DNA of 40,789 nt, taken from IMG/VR virus record IMGVR_UViG_3300037104_000240, positions 1-40,789 of that record. One strand, given 5' to 3'. Position 1 is the first letter of the stretch; each line of letters begins with the position of its first letter. A model generated the notes under the pieces. That model was not told where the DNA came from and searched no databases. It saw nothing but the letters and a program-made list of their open reading frames with translations. The position numbers were made by a program, and so were the translations under genes. Below, in pieces: positions 32,643 through 40,218 of the stretch. Source of the DNA: a virus.

Positions 32643-33144
32643 TGCTGATTTCCAGACAGCTCTTAAAATAACCCTCAAAAATGAAGGCGGATATTCTGAT
32701 AATCCAAATGATTCCGGAGGTGAGACTAACTATGGAATCACAAAATCAATGGCAGTTTTGAATGGATATACTGGTCCAATGAAATCAATCCCCATGAGTA
32801 CCGTTGAATTGATTTACCTTAAATATTATTGGCTTCCACTCCAATGTGCAATGATGATTTCTCAAAATTTAGCAAACAACGTATTCGATTCGGGAGTCAA
32901 CCAAGGGCCTGGAACATCGGCTAAAATTCTTCAAAAATCTTTGAACCTTATGGAAGAAAATCTCAATGTGGATGGAGTGATAGGACCTAAAACACTTCAA
33001 GCGGCAAACAATCTAACCAATCAAGGAAAAGAAAACGAATTGATTTCAAACTTCTCGGATATTCGGAAAGGATATTATCGCCTATTAGTTAAAGAATTTC
33101 CAAAAAATCAGGAATTTTTAAACGGGTGGTTAGCCCGTTGCTGA
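32635..33144 (+). CDS. Endolysin, GH108 N-acetylmuramidase
   Basis: A 169-residue protein starting with TTG and overlapping the previous stop. The catalytic motif LKNEGGYSDNPNDSGGETNYGIT (E17) is diagnostic of glycoside hydrolase family 108, and the C-terminal half (FDSGVNQGPGTSAKILQKSLN, VDGVIGPKTLQAA) is the associated peptidoglycan-binding part. It cleaves the MurNAc-GlcNAc bond of peptidoglycan. There is no signal peptide, so it needs a holin to reach the wall. Confidence 0.93.
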   Translation: MNNADFQTALKITLKNEGGYSDNPNDSGGETNYGITKSMAVLNGYTGPMKSIPMSTVELIYLKYYWLPLQCAMMISQNLANNVFDSGVNQGPGTSAKILQKSLNLMEENLNVDGVIGPKTLQAANNLTNQGKENELISNFSDIRKGYYRLLVKEFPKNQEFLNGWLARC

Positions 33145-33677
33145 AAAGAATTTTTATTTTATTACTCATATCGAGCGTTTGCCAAGCCCAAGATAAATAT
33201 CCTCGCACCCATTGGATTATGTTGGCGTACCACCATGAGACGGGTTATCGAGTTTCATTTGATGAAGCCAAGGATATTGCGGCTTCAATCGAAAAATGGT
33301 CAAAGCATTTCAAAATTGACCCCGATTGGATGACTGCGATTTACACACAAGAAAGCTATTATAATCCAGAATCATCTGATGGCAAGGGATCATGGGGGAT
33401 ATGCCAATTACAATTAAAAACAGCCCAGGAAGTAGCAGATGAATTGGGACTTGGAATCAAAATAGAGGTCATCGACTTAAAATACAATACGGATACAGCA
33501 ATCATGTTATCGTGTTGCCACTTTTCGGATTTACTCGATAGTTATTTTGGCGATTACAAAATTGCAACAAGAGCATATAATTGTGGTAGTGGGGCTTTGA
33601 AGAAATATGATAGAAGCCGTGCTTATTATGAGCGTGTCGTTCATTGGTTCATTAAGTTTTTAGAAACGAAAAAGTAA
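33126..33677 (+). CDS. Exported lytic transglycosylase
   Basis: Up to 183 residues from the GTG at 33126; the TTG at 33138 gives a cleaner signal peptide (LKRIFILLLISSVCQAQ). The SLT fold shows YTQESYYNP (catalytic Glu76), GKGSWGICQLQ and RAYNCGSGALKKY. It cleaves peptidoglycan with formation of an anhydro end. The signal peptide makes it holin-independent. It overlaps the endolysin gene, so two wall enzymes with different export routes sit together. Confidence 0.88.
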   Translation: MVSPLLKRIFILLLISSVCQAQDKYPRTHWIMLAYHHETGYRVSFDEAKDIAASIEKWSKHFKIDPDWMTAIYTQESYYNPESSDGKGSWGICQLQLKTAQEVADELGLGIKIEVIDLKYNTDTAIMLSCCHFSDLLDSYFGDYKIATRAYNCGSGALKKYDRSRAYYERVVHWFIKFLETKK

Positions 33678-33911
33678 ACTCCCTTCCGGCGATCATCCTT
33701 CGCCTGGGTTGGGTTGCACTTCATAATAGGCCGTGGAATTGTGGCCACTTTTGGCGGGGCAACCTACAAAAAGAAAACCTGCCAAGGGAACTCTAAATGG
33801 GCGCGGGGCCGCCCTTAACGATTCTGGCTTTCCGTACTGCGTATGCGGGGCGGATTAACCCTTCGCGCCAGCGGGAATGCCGGTGGCTCATTTTAAATTC
33901 AGGAGGATGAG
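33678..33911 (+). ncRNA. GC-rich structured intergenic region, possible RNA element
   Basis: These 234 bases are clearly richer in G+C than the genes around them. They contain several dyads: GGCGA/TCGCC (about 33692-33708), GGGCG/CCGCCC (about 33799-33815) and GCCAGCGG/CCGGTGGC (about 33870-33891). A 37-codon frame (33797-33910) exists, but its sequence looks non-biological. The region may be a structured RNA or foreign insert ahead of the holin-like gene. Confidence 0.35.
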
Positions 33912-34211
33912 ATGGTTTACATGGCAGCAACACCGGCGACACCGGTAACACCAACGCCTATGGAGATAATTCCGACTCCCGCTCCCGCGTCTAAACCGAT
34001 TTCATTTTGGGCGCACCTTGGGGCGATATGCGTCACTGTTTTGGGTCTCGCAAGCGCGGTAGCTTCCGTTTTGCAATTGGTACCGCTTCCGCCTCATGTT
34101 GGGCTTATCATCGCAGGCGTGGGGACAGTCACCACGCAAATACTTCATCTTTGTGGAGTGACTCCTCCCACTCCGAAACAAGCGGCTGATGAAGTTGGAA
34201 TAAAACTTTGA
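33912..34211 (+). CDS. Holin-like small membrane protein
   Basis: A 99-residue protein with AGGAGG five bases before the ATG. A Pro/Thr/Ala-rich N-terminus is followed by two membrane helices (WAHLGAICVTVLGLASAVASVLQLV and HVGLIIAGVGTVTTQILHLCG) and a short charged tail. The size, two helices and position among the lysis genes fit a class II-type holin. Its stop overlaps the patatin start (TTGA). Confidence 0.65.
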   Translation: MVYMAATPATPVTPTPMEIIPTPAPASKPISFWAHLGAICVTVLGLASAVASVLQLVPLPPHVGLIIAGVGTVTTQILHLCGVTPPTPKQAADEVGIKL

Positions 34212-35083
34212 AAGCTGGTATTTTCTTTGGCGGCGGTTCGTTTATTGCGCTTCATTGCGGCTACTGTGCTGGACCCCTTAATGGCGTGGCTTTTGATCGC
34301 TTGTATGGTGTTAGTTGTGGTAGTCTTTGGGCTTCCCTTCTTGGTTTTGTGGGCCGTGATAAAGGGGTGGAAATTTTACGGTCCATAAAAAATACTTCAG
34401 ATATTTTCGAACAAAAAGATATTTTTGCAGATATAGGCGATACTGTAGGACGCAGATGGGCTTCTATTCCAACAGGTTTCAATTATTCTCCACTTCGGAA
34501 GTTAATTCAGAAATACATCATTGGAGTTCCAACTATTCCCGTAACGGTTTATACCGTAAATCTCGAAACTGGATATGGATTGCACATTACTGCTATGCCG
34601 GATGGAACTTATCAAACAGATCGCCCTGAAATGGGAGAAATCAAACTCATTGGAGATTTTCAAGATAAACTGCTTTCTTCTTGCTTGGTTTATCCTATTG
34701 TTGATGCTTTTCTTGACAAACAAAATAGGGGATGGATTGATGGAGGTTTCCGAGAAGGCGGTCCGGTTGTTAAAGCTTTGAATGATGGAGCCTCCGAACT
34801 TCATATTTGTTTAACTGGTATGTATTCTGAAGATTGTCATTTTTTAGGAAATGCGAATGATGTTTTGAGTGGAGTGACCAGAGAACTTGAAATCATGGCC
34901 AACCAGAATGTTATCGGGGCCGTTAATATGGCTTTATATTGCAATCCCGTAGGAACTTTGATTTACCAAGCAAAGCCTCAAGGCTCGAGTGAAGTCTTTA
35001 TTCCTTCTGATATTTTGGAGAATATCGAGATAGGGAAAAACACAATTCCTACAGTTGGGCCATCAATTCAGATCATTGATTGA
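34208..35083 (+). CDS. Patatin-like phospholipase
   Basis: A 291-residue protein starting with TTG at the previous stop. The oxyanion GGG motif (FFGGGSF, 8-10), the nucleophile elbow GVSCG (S36) and the catalytic DGG (D178) are all present, the order and spacing of patatin Ser-Asp hydrolases. It probably hydrolyses membrane phospholipids. Directly behind the holin-like gene at the end of the late operon, it could help disrupt the envelope at lysis or act on host lipids. There is no signal peptide. It is rarely seen in phage lysis cassettes. Confidence 0.88.
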   Translation: MKAGIFFGGGSFIALHCGYCAGPLNGVAFDRLYGVSCGSLWASLLGFVGRDKGVEILRSIKNTSDIFEQKDIFADIGDTVGRRWASIPTGFNYSPLRKLIQKYIIGVPTIPVTVYTVNLETGYGLHITAMPDGTYQTDRPEMGEIKLIGDFQDKLLSSCLVYPIVDAFLDKQNRGWIDGGFREGGPVVKALNDGASELHICLTGMYSEDCHFLGNANDVLSGVTRELEIMANQNVIGAVNMALYCNPVGTLIYQAKPQGSSEVFIPSDILENIEIGKNTIPTVGPSIQIID

Positions 35084-35275
35084 TTTCTCTTTTAATTCTT
35101 TTAGGACTTGAAGTAGAAGTTTCTCTATTAATTCTGTTGTTATTGGTGTCCTGTAATTACGCATTTTAAATGTGTATTCCTGTTTGATTAGGGATAAGGG
35201 GACGGTGTGTTCGATTGGCCAAGTCTTTTTCACGTCTAGCCACTCTGAAATTAAATTTCTATTTTGCTTTTTCAT
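35063..35275 (-). CDS. Small hypothetical protein, end of the recombination operon
   Basis: A 70-residue basic protein (MKKQNRNLISEWLDVKKTWPIEHTVPLSLIKQ, then a helical Leu/Lys-rich C-terminus). Its ATG overlaps the stop of the preceding 45-residue gene (ATGA), which supports translation by coupling because no Shine-Dalgarno sequence is present. Its 3' end overlaps the patatin gene's 3' end by 21 bases on the opposite strand. Function unknown. Confidence 0.5.
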   Translation of the reverse strand: MKKQNRNLISEWLDVKKTWPIEHTVPLSLIKQEYTFKMRNYRTPITTELIEKLLLQVLKELKEKSINDLN

Positions 35276-35409
35276 CGCATAAATAATGTGCTAGCTGTGA
35301 TACTCGAAGCGCTAATCCAATAAACTGTTTTTGCGTAATTATGAAAATAAAATTCATAAGCAGCGGCAGCTAAATCAAGAAAGCATAAGAGAACAACAAA
35401 TAGGTTCAT
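35272..35409 (-). CDS. Very small membrane protein (45 aa)
   Basis: The ATG complement at 35407-35409 has GGAG about nine bases upstream and overlaps the stop of the nuclease gene (ATGA). The product begins MNLFVVLLCFLDLAAAAYEF, then FYFHNYAKTVYWISASSITA, so it has two short hydrophobic segments. Its stop overlaps the next ATG. The double coupling makes it credible despite its size. Confidence 0.6.
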   Translation of the reverse strand: MNLFVVLLCFLDLAAAAYEFYFHNYAKTVYWISASSITASTLFMR

Positions 35410-35801
35410 ATTTTATCTCCAAAAAAAATGGCCTTGATGTACTTGATAGCTTCCCCTCGTTCTACCATTGAGGGAGTAACACGCATTACTTTCCACCCAT
35501 GAATCATAGCTTCACAATCTCTTATACGATCCCTCTCATATCCTTTCCCAGTTGTATGGCCACTTAAACCGCCATGTCGATATTTCCAAGTCCCCCCATC
35601 TACTTCAATCATTGCTCGAATTTCAGGCCATGCGTAATCAGCTCGATAACCTGCCGTGGGATGCCATCTAAATTCCTTTTCTGGCGTTGGGATACCAACT
35701 GCCTTTATATCCCTTTCTAATAACCTAATCCACTTAGTTTGTTCATGTTGTCTGACAAGGTCTTTTACTTGCTGATGTGCTGTCTTAAATACTTTTTTCA
35801 T
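35406..35801 (-). CDS. Phage endonuclease of the PD-(D/E)XK / Vsr-like type
   Basis: A 131-residue protein. The core (FRWHPTAGYRADYAWPEIRAMIEVDGGTW) has the R-ADYAWPE...EVDG pattern, and GYERDRIRDCEAMIHGWKVMRVTP follows; this is the widespread phage endonuclease fold with DUF559/Vsr-like arrangement. In such operons it often serves as a Holliday junction or branched-DNA nuclease, which fits its place downstream of RecT, exonuclease and recombinase genes. It overlaps both neighbours (ATGA). Confidence 0.75.
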   Translation of the reverse strand: MKKVFKTAHQQVKDLVRQHEQTKWIRLLERDIKAVGIPTPEKEFRWHPTAGYRADYAWPEIRAMIEVDGGTWKYRHGGLSGHTTGKGYERDRIRDCEAMIHGWKVMRVTPSMVERGEAIKYIKAIFFGDKI

Positions 35802-35965
35802 CTTTCCAATTCCGTTAATTCAATATCTAAATCTTCTGCATCTTTGACTATTTGCTCTGCCGTCATTCGATCAAACCATTCCATAGCATCTTCTTCATTG
35901 GGTGCCGGAATAACCATCCTTCCGTTTATTTTAAAACTGATTATGTAATTCGTGTATCCGCTCAT
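35798..35965 (-). CDS. Very small acidic protein (55 aa)
   Basis: The ATG complement at 35963-35965 has GGAGGTG seven bases upstream, and the stop overlaps the nuclease ATG (ATGA). The product (MSGYTNYIISFKINGRMVIP, then APNEEDAMEWFDRMTAEQIV) is an alpha/beta, acidic small protein. The strong ribosome binding site and the overlaps on both sides support it. Function unknown. Confidence 0.7.
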   Translation of the reverse strand: MSGYTNYIISFKINGRMVIPAPNEEDAMEWFDRMTAEQIVKDAEDLDIELTELER

Positions 35966-36831
35966 TTAAACACCTCCGAATGGAATTTATCTATTTCAGT
36001 TTCTTCAAGCTTGACGTAATTCTTGATATAAGTTTCCACACTTGAATGGCGTGTAAGTCTTATAGCATATTGAATTGGTACGTTCATTTCGGCTATTGCC
36101 GTACAGAAACAATGGCGAAGGGTATGAGTCGAGAAGTGAATTTCAGGTCCGAATCCTGCCCAATCTCTAGCAACTGAAATAATCCACCGTGCTATCGTTC
36201 CTTTATCCCAATGACCTTCGCATTGTTGAAAAACAAATTCTGGTGCAGGATTAGGAGGAGTGATATTAAAAAGAAGTTGAGACATTGGGATAGTAGCCAA
36301 CTTCCGACCTTTCCCCAATACCGTTAATCTTTTTTTCTCTCGGTCAAAATCAGACCACTTTATTTTGGCGATCTCATGGAGCCTTAATCCATGTTGCATT
36401 CCCAAGATGACAGCCATTGACTTCATGCAATTAATGCGAGTATCGAATTTCAAGCAAGCAATTAGATTTTCTCTCTGCTCTTTATCAAGACTCTTTGGGT
36501 TTGGCTGTACTGACTTCAAGGGAATGTCATCAAGAATAAGAGTTGGGTCATCTTTGATTTTATTTATTCTCAATAGGTACTTGTAAAATTTTCTGTAGCA
36601 AGCCCTTCGGCGTTGGATGGTATTATCTTTGTTTCCTTTTTCTTGGAACCTGATAAACAAGTCACTGAAATCTTGAGGGTCAGCCCTATGCCAATTCTTC
36701 TTGCGCTCTTTTAAAAATAGGTACAGAGTCTTGAGGTCAGCACCATATGCCTTCATTGACTCTTCCGACTTCATATACTTTTTTAGAAAGTCAGAATAAG
36801 GATGGAGTTCAACAATCGGGTTCGTAAGCAT
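35962..36831 (-). CDS. Tyrosine recombinase / integrase
   Basis: A 289-residue protein of the XerC/D type: an N-terminal SAM-like core-binding domain (residues about 10-95, SMKAYGADLKTLYLFLKERKKNW) and a catalytic domain with R150 (HGLRLHE), K174 (LGKGRK), H236 and R239 (HTLRHCF), H262 (TRHSS) and Y272 (or Y268). It cuts and rejoins DNA through a 3'-phosphotyrosine. Its place inside the recombination operon, with no repressor or att site seen, leaves open whether it integrates the phage or resolves multimers. It overlaps the HTH gene. Confidence 0.9.
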   Translation of the reverse strand: MLTNPIVELHPYSDFLKKYMKSEESMKAYGADLKTLYLFLKERKKNWHRADPQDFSDLFIRFQEKGNKDNTIQRRRACYRKFYKYLLRINKIKDDPTLILDDIPLKSVQPNPKSLDKEQRENLIACLKFDTRINCMKSMAVILGMQHGLRLHEIAKIKWSDFDREKKRLTVLGKGRKLATIPMSQLLFNITPPNPAPEFVFQQCEGHWDKGTIARWIISVARDWAGFGPEIHFSTHTLRHCFCTAIAEMNVPIQYAIRLTRHSSVETYIKNYVKLEETEIDKFHSEVFK

Positions 36832-37048
36832 CTCCCTTTCCAGGAACGTTTTCAGGACTATCGGTATTTTTTTCTAAACTATAAATCCCGTATCCTTTAG
36901 ATTCGTCAACGTATATTTTAAGACCCTTTGCACGCAAATCCGAAATACGACCAGTATATTTCGGAATGTGTAATTCGTTTATAATATCCATTGGAGTTAA
37001 TTTTCGACCCTTTAAAAGTTCCCGTTCAAGTCTTTCGCATTGGGTCAT
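36809..37048 (-). CDS. Small helix-turn-helix protein
   Basis: A 79-residue protein. CERLERELLKGRKLTPMDIINELHIPKYTGRISDLRAKGLKI matches the short phage winged-helix family (HTH_39-like) often found near recombination and replication genes, with a polar C-terminus. AAAGG lies seven bases before the ATG. It begins three bases after recT ends and overlaps the recombinase by 23 bases. It may regulate the operon or act as an excisionase-like partner for the recombinase; both are inferences. Confidence 0.75.
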   Translation of the reverse strand: MTQCERLERELLKGRKLTPMDIINELHIPKYTGRISDLRAKGLKIYVDESKGYGIYSLEKNTDSPENVPGKGDAYEPDC

Positions 37049-37051
37049 GGA

Positions 37052-38203
37052 TTAACCTTTGAAAGTTTTCCAACAAGAAGCGTAGTACGGGTGCATTTTA
37101 GATTGTGCATCTAACCCAAGTGTCTTGAAATAGGCATCAAGCTCTTGGCGTGTCTTACACATATCCATATCGCTGTTGATTTCGCTTTCGATTGGAGGGG
37201 TAGGTTTATGTTGGTAGCCTTTGCGTTTAAAGGCCGTTTTTTTAGGACTTCCTTCTTCCAACGCTGATTCATCGGATTGAGGTGATTTTGCCTCATTCTC
37301 TATTGGTTTAGAGGATAAACGAGCCTCTTCAACGGCATGTTGGTATGGTGATACTCCACCTTTTGACACTATTTCTGCCTGTTTCTTGAGTTCCTCCAAT
37401 TTTGACTTTTCTTCAGGTGTGAGTTCTGGCTCAATATCAATGGTTTTTGAAAGACGGCTTGATGTGGTTTGAGGTTGAGTAACTTCTATTACTTGGCCAT
37501 CTGGGTATTCTTGGACCTCTCCGGTTTCTAGGTCAATAATGCCTTCGTCTTTACGAATCGCATTTTGCATTTCAATAGAAAGAACACCGAATTTTGCCAA
37601 TCCATTCTTGGTAACAGTCTTTAAAGCCATTGTATTAAAATCGGTTTTCCATAGGCCGCTTCCGCTTTTATATATTTGACTGTACCTTTTGGCATGGGCT
37701 TCGATTTCGTCTTTTGTCAAGTAAAAGAATTTTTTGAACCCGTTTAGGAGTTTGAAATAGAGAAGATAACCCACTACTTTTTCGCTGGACTTTTGGTCTT
37801 TAAATTCCATGTCGCCGGTGAAGCGGTCATATTTTACAATCTGTCCTTCATAAATGATGACCGGGTTAATTGTTTCATACTGGCCTGATCTAAGGGCTAA
37901 TTGGACATACCCCTTCCAACCTAATTGAAACTGGGCCACGCCACTATAAGGGATAATGTAGGCTTGTGCTAAAGAGGGATTGATAGGTAAATCCAAGCTC
38001 GCAGCCACTAAAGCCGCGCTAATAACACTCATAGGTTCACAAGCTCCCAATGCCTTGTTTGTTTTATAAGCTGAAATAACACTCGAAATGAATTGGGGAG
38101 CTTTTTTCCCCAGGACTTCATTAAATCGCTTTTTGATTGAATCCCGGGCAATGAGTTTTTCAATCCTTGTTTCTGCCACTTGTAAATCTTTATTCTCCGT
38201 CAT
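37052..38203 (-). CDS. recT: RecT single-strand annealing protein
   Basis: A 383-residue protein. The segments FISSVISAYKTNKALGACEPMSVISAALVAASLDLPINPSLAQAYIIPY and QFQLGWKGYVQLALRSGQYETI are the signature of RecT-type annealing proteins. The C-terminal 150 residues are charged and less conserved, with an unusual extra region. It anneals complementary single strands exposed by the exonuclease encoded just upstream (14-base overlap). AAAGGAG precedes the ATG. Together they form a two-gene recombination system. Confidence 0.93.
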   Translation of the reverse strand: MTENKDLQVAETRIEKLIARDSIKKRFNEVLGKKAPQFISSVISAYKTNKALGACEPMSVISAALVAASLDLPINPSLAQAYIIPYSGVAQFQLGWKGYVQLALRSGQYETINPVIIYEGQIVKYDRFTGDMEFKDQKSSEKVVGYLLYFKLLNGFKKFFYLTKDEIEAHAKRYSQIYKSGSGLWKTDFNTMALKTVTKNGLAKFGVLSIEMQNAIRKDEGIIDLETGEVQEYPDGQVIEVTQPQTTSSRLSKTIDIEPELTPEEKSKLEELKKQAEIVSKGGVSPYQHAVEEARLSSKPIENEAKSPQSDESALEEGSPKKTAFKRKGYQHKPTPPIESEINSDMDMCKTRQELDAYFKTLGLDAQSKMHPYYASCWKTFKG

Positions 38204-39116
38204 TGTTTTCTCCTTTTTCCCAATAGATTCTGAACATTCTTCCTGCTTTCCTGTTCACTGTATAACTCGATTCCTTTGTCTCGGATAAGACAATGGAAAA
38301 TCCATTTCCAACAACTTTTTCAGCATCGCCAACTTTCATTAAAAGTTTTGCCTTGATGCTGTCCTTCATTTTCTTGGCGATGGTTTCTTGTTCTCCGAAT
38401 GCTTTGTATTCTTGGGTAAGGGAGAGATAATCCAACTGTTCGCTAACATCAACAACTTTATCTTTTGTTGCAGTGTTAAATAATTCAGCGATAAAACAAG
38501 AGTCTCGTTCAAAGTTTGGCTCAGGTTCTTTATTTTCTTTGATCGATTCCAAAAAGTCCTCGCACTTTTCGAGTATCGCTTTGTGGATTTTTTCATCAGC
38601 TTTCCTTTCTATGACTTTCGGATTGTTACCACCCACCAAAGCTCCTAAATATAATGTATCAATACCCGAAACTAACATTTCATGCTGGCATTGAAGCTCG
38701 TAATAAACGGGAGCCTGTAAATCTTCCCCATCAAGAAGCCAACCATTCTTGAATGCGAGAGAATCAACGTTTTTTATTTCCAAGAGCGCTCTGGGCATTA
38801 AAATTTCATAATCAAAAGATGAACCAATACCTAAACCTTCAAGTCGGATATACTCTGTTTTTGGCTTAATGCCCCATTCTTTATCTTCGGCTATACCATT
38901 TGCGATACTCTCTTGAAGTCTTTTACCCCATTTCATGCGGGTATTTTCCTCAAATTGCCCCAAGTCTTTATTTTTTTTTCGGTGCCATAGCTCAAATGCC
39001 GTGAGCCACGGATTGATACCAAACAATGCCGATATTTCGGTTGAGGTTATATCCTTGGCCCGTTCAGTCAGCCAAGCTTCTTTCGTAGTAAATGGAATTA
39101 CCTGTCTTTTCATCAT
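38190..39116 (-). CDS. YqaJ-like (lambda-type) exonuclease
   Basis: A 308-residue protein. WLTERAKDITSTEISALFGINPW, MKWGKRLQESIANGI, IGSSFDYEILMPRALLEIKN (the catalytic D...E-x-K core) and YYELQCQHEMLVSGI are the conserved motifs of the YqaJ viral recombinase/lambda exonuclease family. It degrades duplex DNA 5' to 3' to provide single strands for RecT. Two adjacent Met codons lie at the start with AGGAG just upstream. Confidence 0.92.
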   Translation of the reverse strand: MMKRQVIPFTTKEAWLTERAKDITSTEISALFGINPWLTAFELWHRKKNKDLGQFEENTRMKWGKRLQESIANGIAEDKEWGIKPKTEYIRLEGLGIGSSFDYEILMPRALLEIKNVDSLAFKNGWLLDGEDLQAPVYYELQCQHEMLVSGIDTLYLGALVGGNNPKVIERKADEKIHKAILEKCEDFLESIKENKEPEPNFERDSCFIAELFNTATKDKVVDVSEQLDYLSLTQEYKAFGEQETIAKKMKDSIKAKLLMKVGDAEKVVGNGFSIVLSETKESSYTVNRKAGRMFRIYWEKGENNDGE

Positions 39117-39123
39117 TCTCCTA

Positions 39124-39530
39124 TCATATAAGGTACTTTACTTCTAATCCGATAATTTTCCTTAAACCTTTTGGGCCAATCGAAGTAGACTTTCCTGAAT
39201 TCTCACTCCACCGAACCCGTTTATATTTTTTCTTCTTCGGCTTTTCAATATGACTCGTTCCCCCTCCGTCCATAGGACAAATCGGCCCGATGTTTTCCCT
39301 TTGTTGAGTTCTGGGCCAATCACTATTGAAAACTGTTGAGCATTTTGAGCAACGAAAATAGGGCATAAAGCCTATCTCTCCATTTTCATGGTGTAAATGC
39401 GTTTCACCTCTTGGAAAAACGGGCAAACGGGGCCAGTGGGCCAGCGAAGCTTTTCAATGTAAATCCTTGCGCTTTCTTGGCCCGGAAACATCTTGAAAAG
39501 CTGAAACGTGCTGATAGCCATATTCTTCAT
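39124..39530 (-). pseudogene. Frameshifted Zn-ribbon gene with an IS1595-transposase-like N-terminus
   Basis: The ATG at 39528-39530 has GAGGTGG just upstream and overlaps the previous stop. The first frame reads ISTFQLFKMFPGQESARIYI then EKLRWPTGPVCP, clearly like the start of IS1595 transposases (compare STFDFMKRFPDEKAAREYVE in the element at 3899). It stops at 39372. A second frame from 39426 to 39124 continues a plausible zinc ribbon (FMPYFRCSKCSTVFNSDW) and a Lys-rich tail (EKPKKKKYKRVRW). A one-base shift within 39372-39426 joins them. This could be a broken gene, programmed frameshift or sequencing error. It may be a domesticated DNA-binding domain. Confidence 0.55.
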
Positions 39531-40144
39531 AAACCACCTCTTGTTTTCTTTAACCACATACGCATTATACTTAAAACCCTATCGGGTTTTAAGTACCTTA
39601 ATAAAATTGATTCTAAAATGTTACTTTCTCCTAAATAATCTTCTAAATCATTACTCTCAAAATCTTTTTCTAATTCAATTCGTTTAATTTTTTTCCATCC
39701 TTTTTCTTGAGAGCTTAAAAAAATAATAAACTTTTCCAAAAAAAGACGGCTTAAAACTGGATTGGACATGTCGGGATAACTTCTCGCACCCGTTAAATAT
39801 CCTGGATAACTGCTAAAATCTATATAAATAAAATTATTTATTTTTTGATTGGGTTTTAAAGCAGTTTCAAATCCATGAGAAACTTCATCAAATAATTTTA
39901 TTATTTCTTTGTTTTTAATTTCATTCTCAAATAAAAGTTTTTTTGCTTGATAAATCTTCAATTTTAAAAACCATTTAAAATATCCGAATTTTTCATGTAA
40001 GAAAATATAGAAAAACCAAATACTGCCTAATAATGAAAAGCTAACGCCTATTCCAAAAGTGACAAGATTACAAGGATGACCGATAGTAGATAAAATCAAT
40101 CCAATACCTCCAACAAAAAGCGTTGTAGGAGATGCAAGAACCAT
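39527..40144 (-). CDS. Membrane protein of unknown function
   Basis: A 205-residue protein with two N-terminal membrane helices (TTLFVGGIGLILSTIGHP and TFGIGVSFSLLGSIWFFYIFL), then a basic/aromatic linker and a helical cytoplasmic part (FDEVSHGFETALKPNQKIN, LEKDFESNDLEDYLGESNIL). It is markedly AT-rich compared with neighbours. No family is recognised. It sits at the head of the recombination operon with a promoter-like TATAAT 24 bases before its ATG; the ribosome binding site is weak. A role at the host membrane, such as superinfection exclusion, is only a guess. Confidence 0.6.
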   Translation of the reverse strand: MVLASPTTLFVGGIGLILSTIGHPCNLVTFGIGVSFSLLGSIWFFYIFLHEKFGYFKWFLKLKIYQAKKLLFENEIKNKEIIKLFDEVSHGFETALKPNQKINNFIYIDFSSYPGYLTGARSYPDMSNPVLSRLFLEKFIIFLSSQEKGWKKIKRIELEKDFESNDLEDYLGESNILESILLRYLKPDRVLSIMRMWLKKTRGGL

Positions 40145-40167
40145 GAAAAGTGATTGCTTAATCCGCT

Positions 40168-40173
40168 ATTATA
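40168..40173 (-). promoter_or_regulatory. Candidate -10 element of the recombination operon
   Basis: On the minus strand, TATAAT occurs 24 bases before the ATG at 40144. No good -35 is seen, so the call is tentative. It would transcribe the membrane protein, exonuclease, recT and downstream genes. Confidence 0.3.
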
Positions 40174-40218
40174 CAAATGTCCCACCATTTCAGGTATTAA
40201 GTAAGTAATTCCCTTTTT

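Noticed and set aside
33797-33910. 37-codon ORF before the holin-like gene
   Set aside because: It has an AAGGGA upstream, but the product lacks any recognisable pattern, is unusually rich in Arg and Gly, and lies in a region dominated by hairpins.
6803-35083. tRNA genes
   Set aside because: I looked for cloverleaf-like arms and the conserved T-arm sequence in the gaps, including the two structured gaps, and saw none. A covariance-model scan would be needed to be certain.
35962-36831. Calling the phage temperate because it has an integrase-like gene
   Set aside because: No repressor, excisionase or att site is evident, and the recombinase sits within the recombination operon, so lysogeny is unproven.
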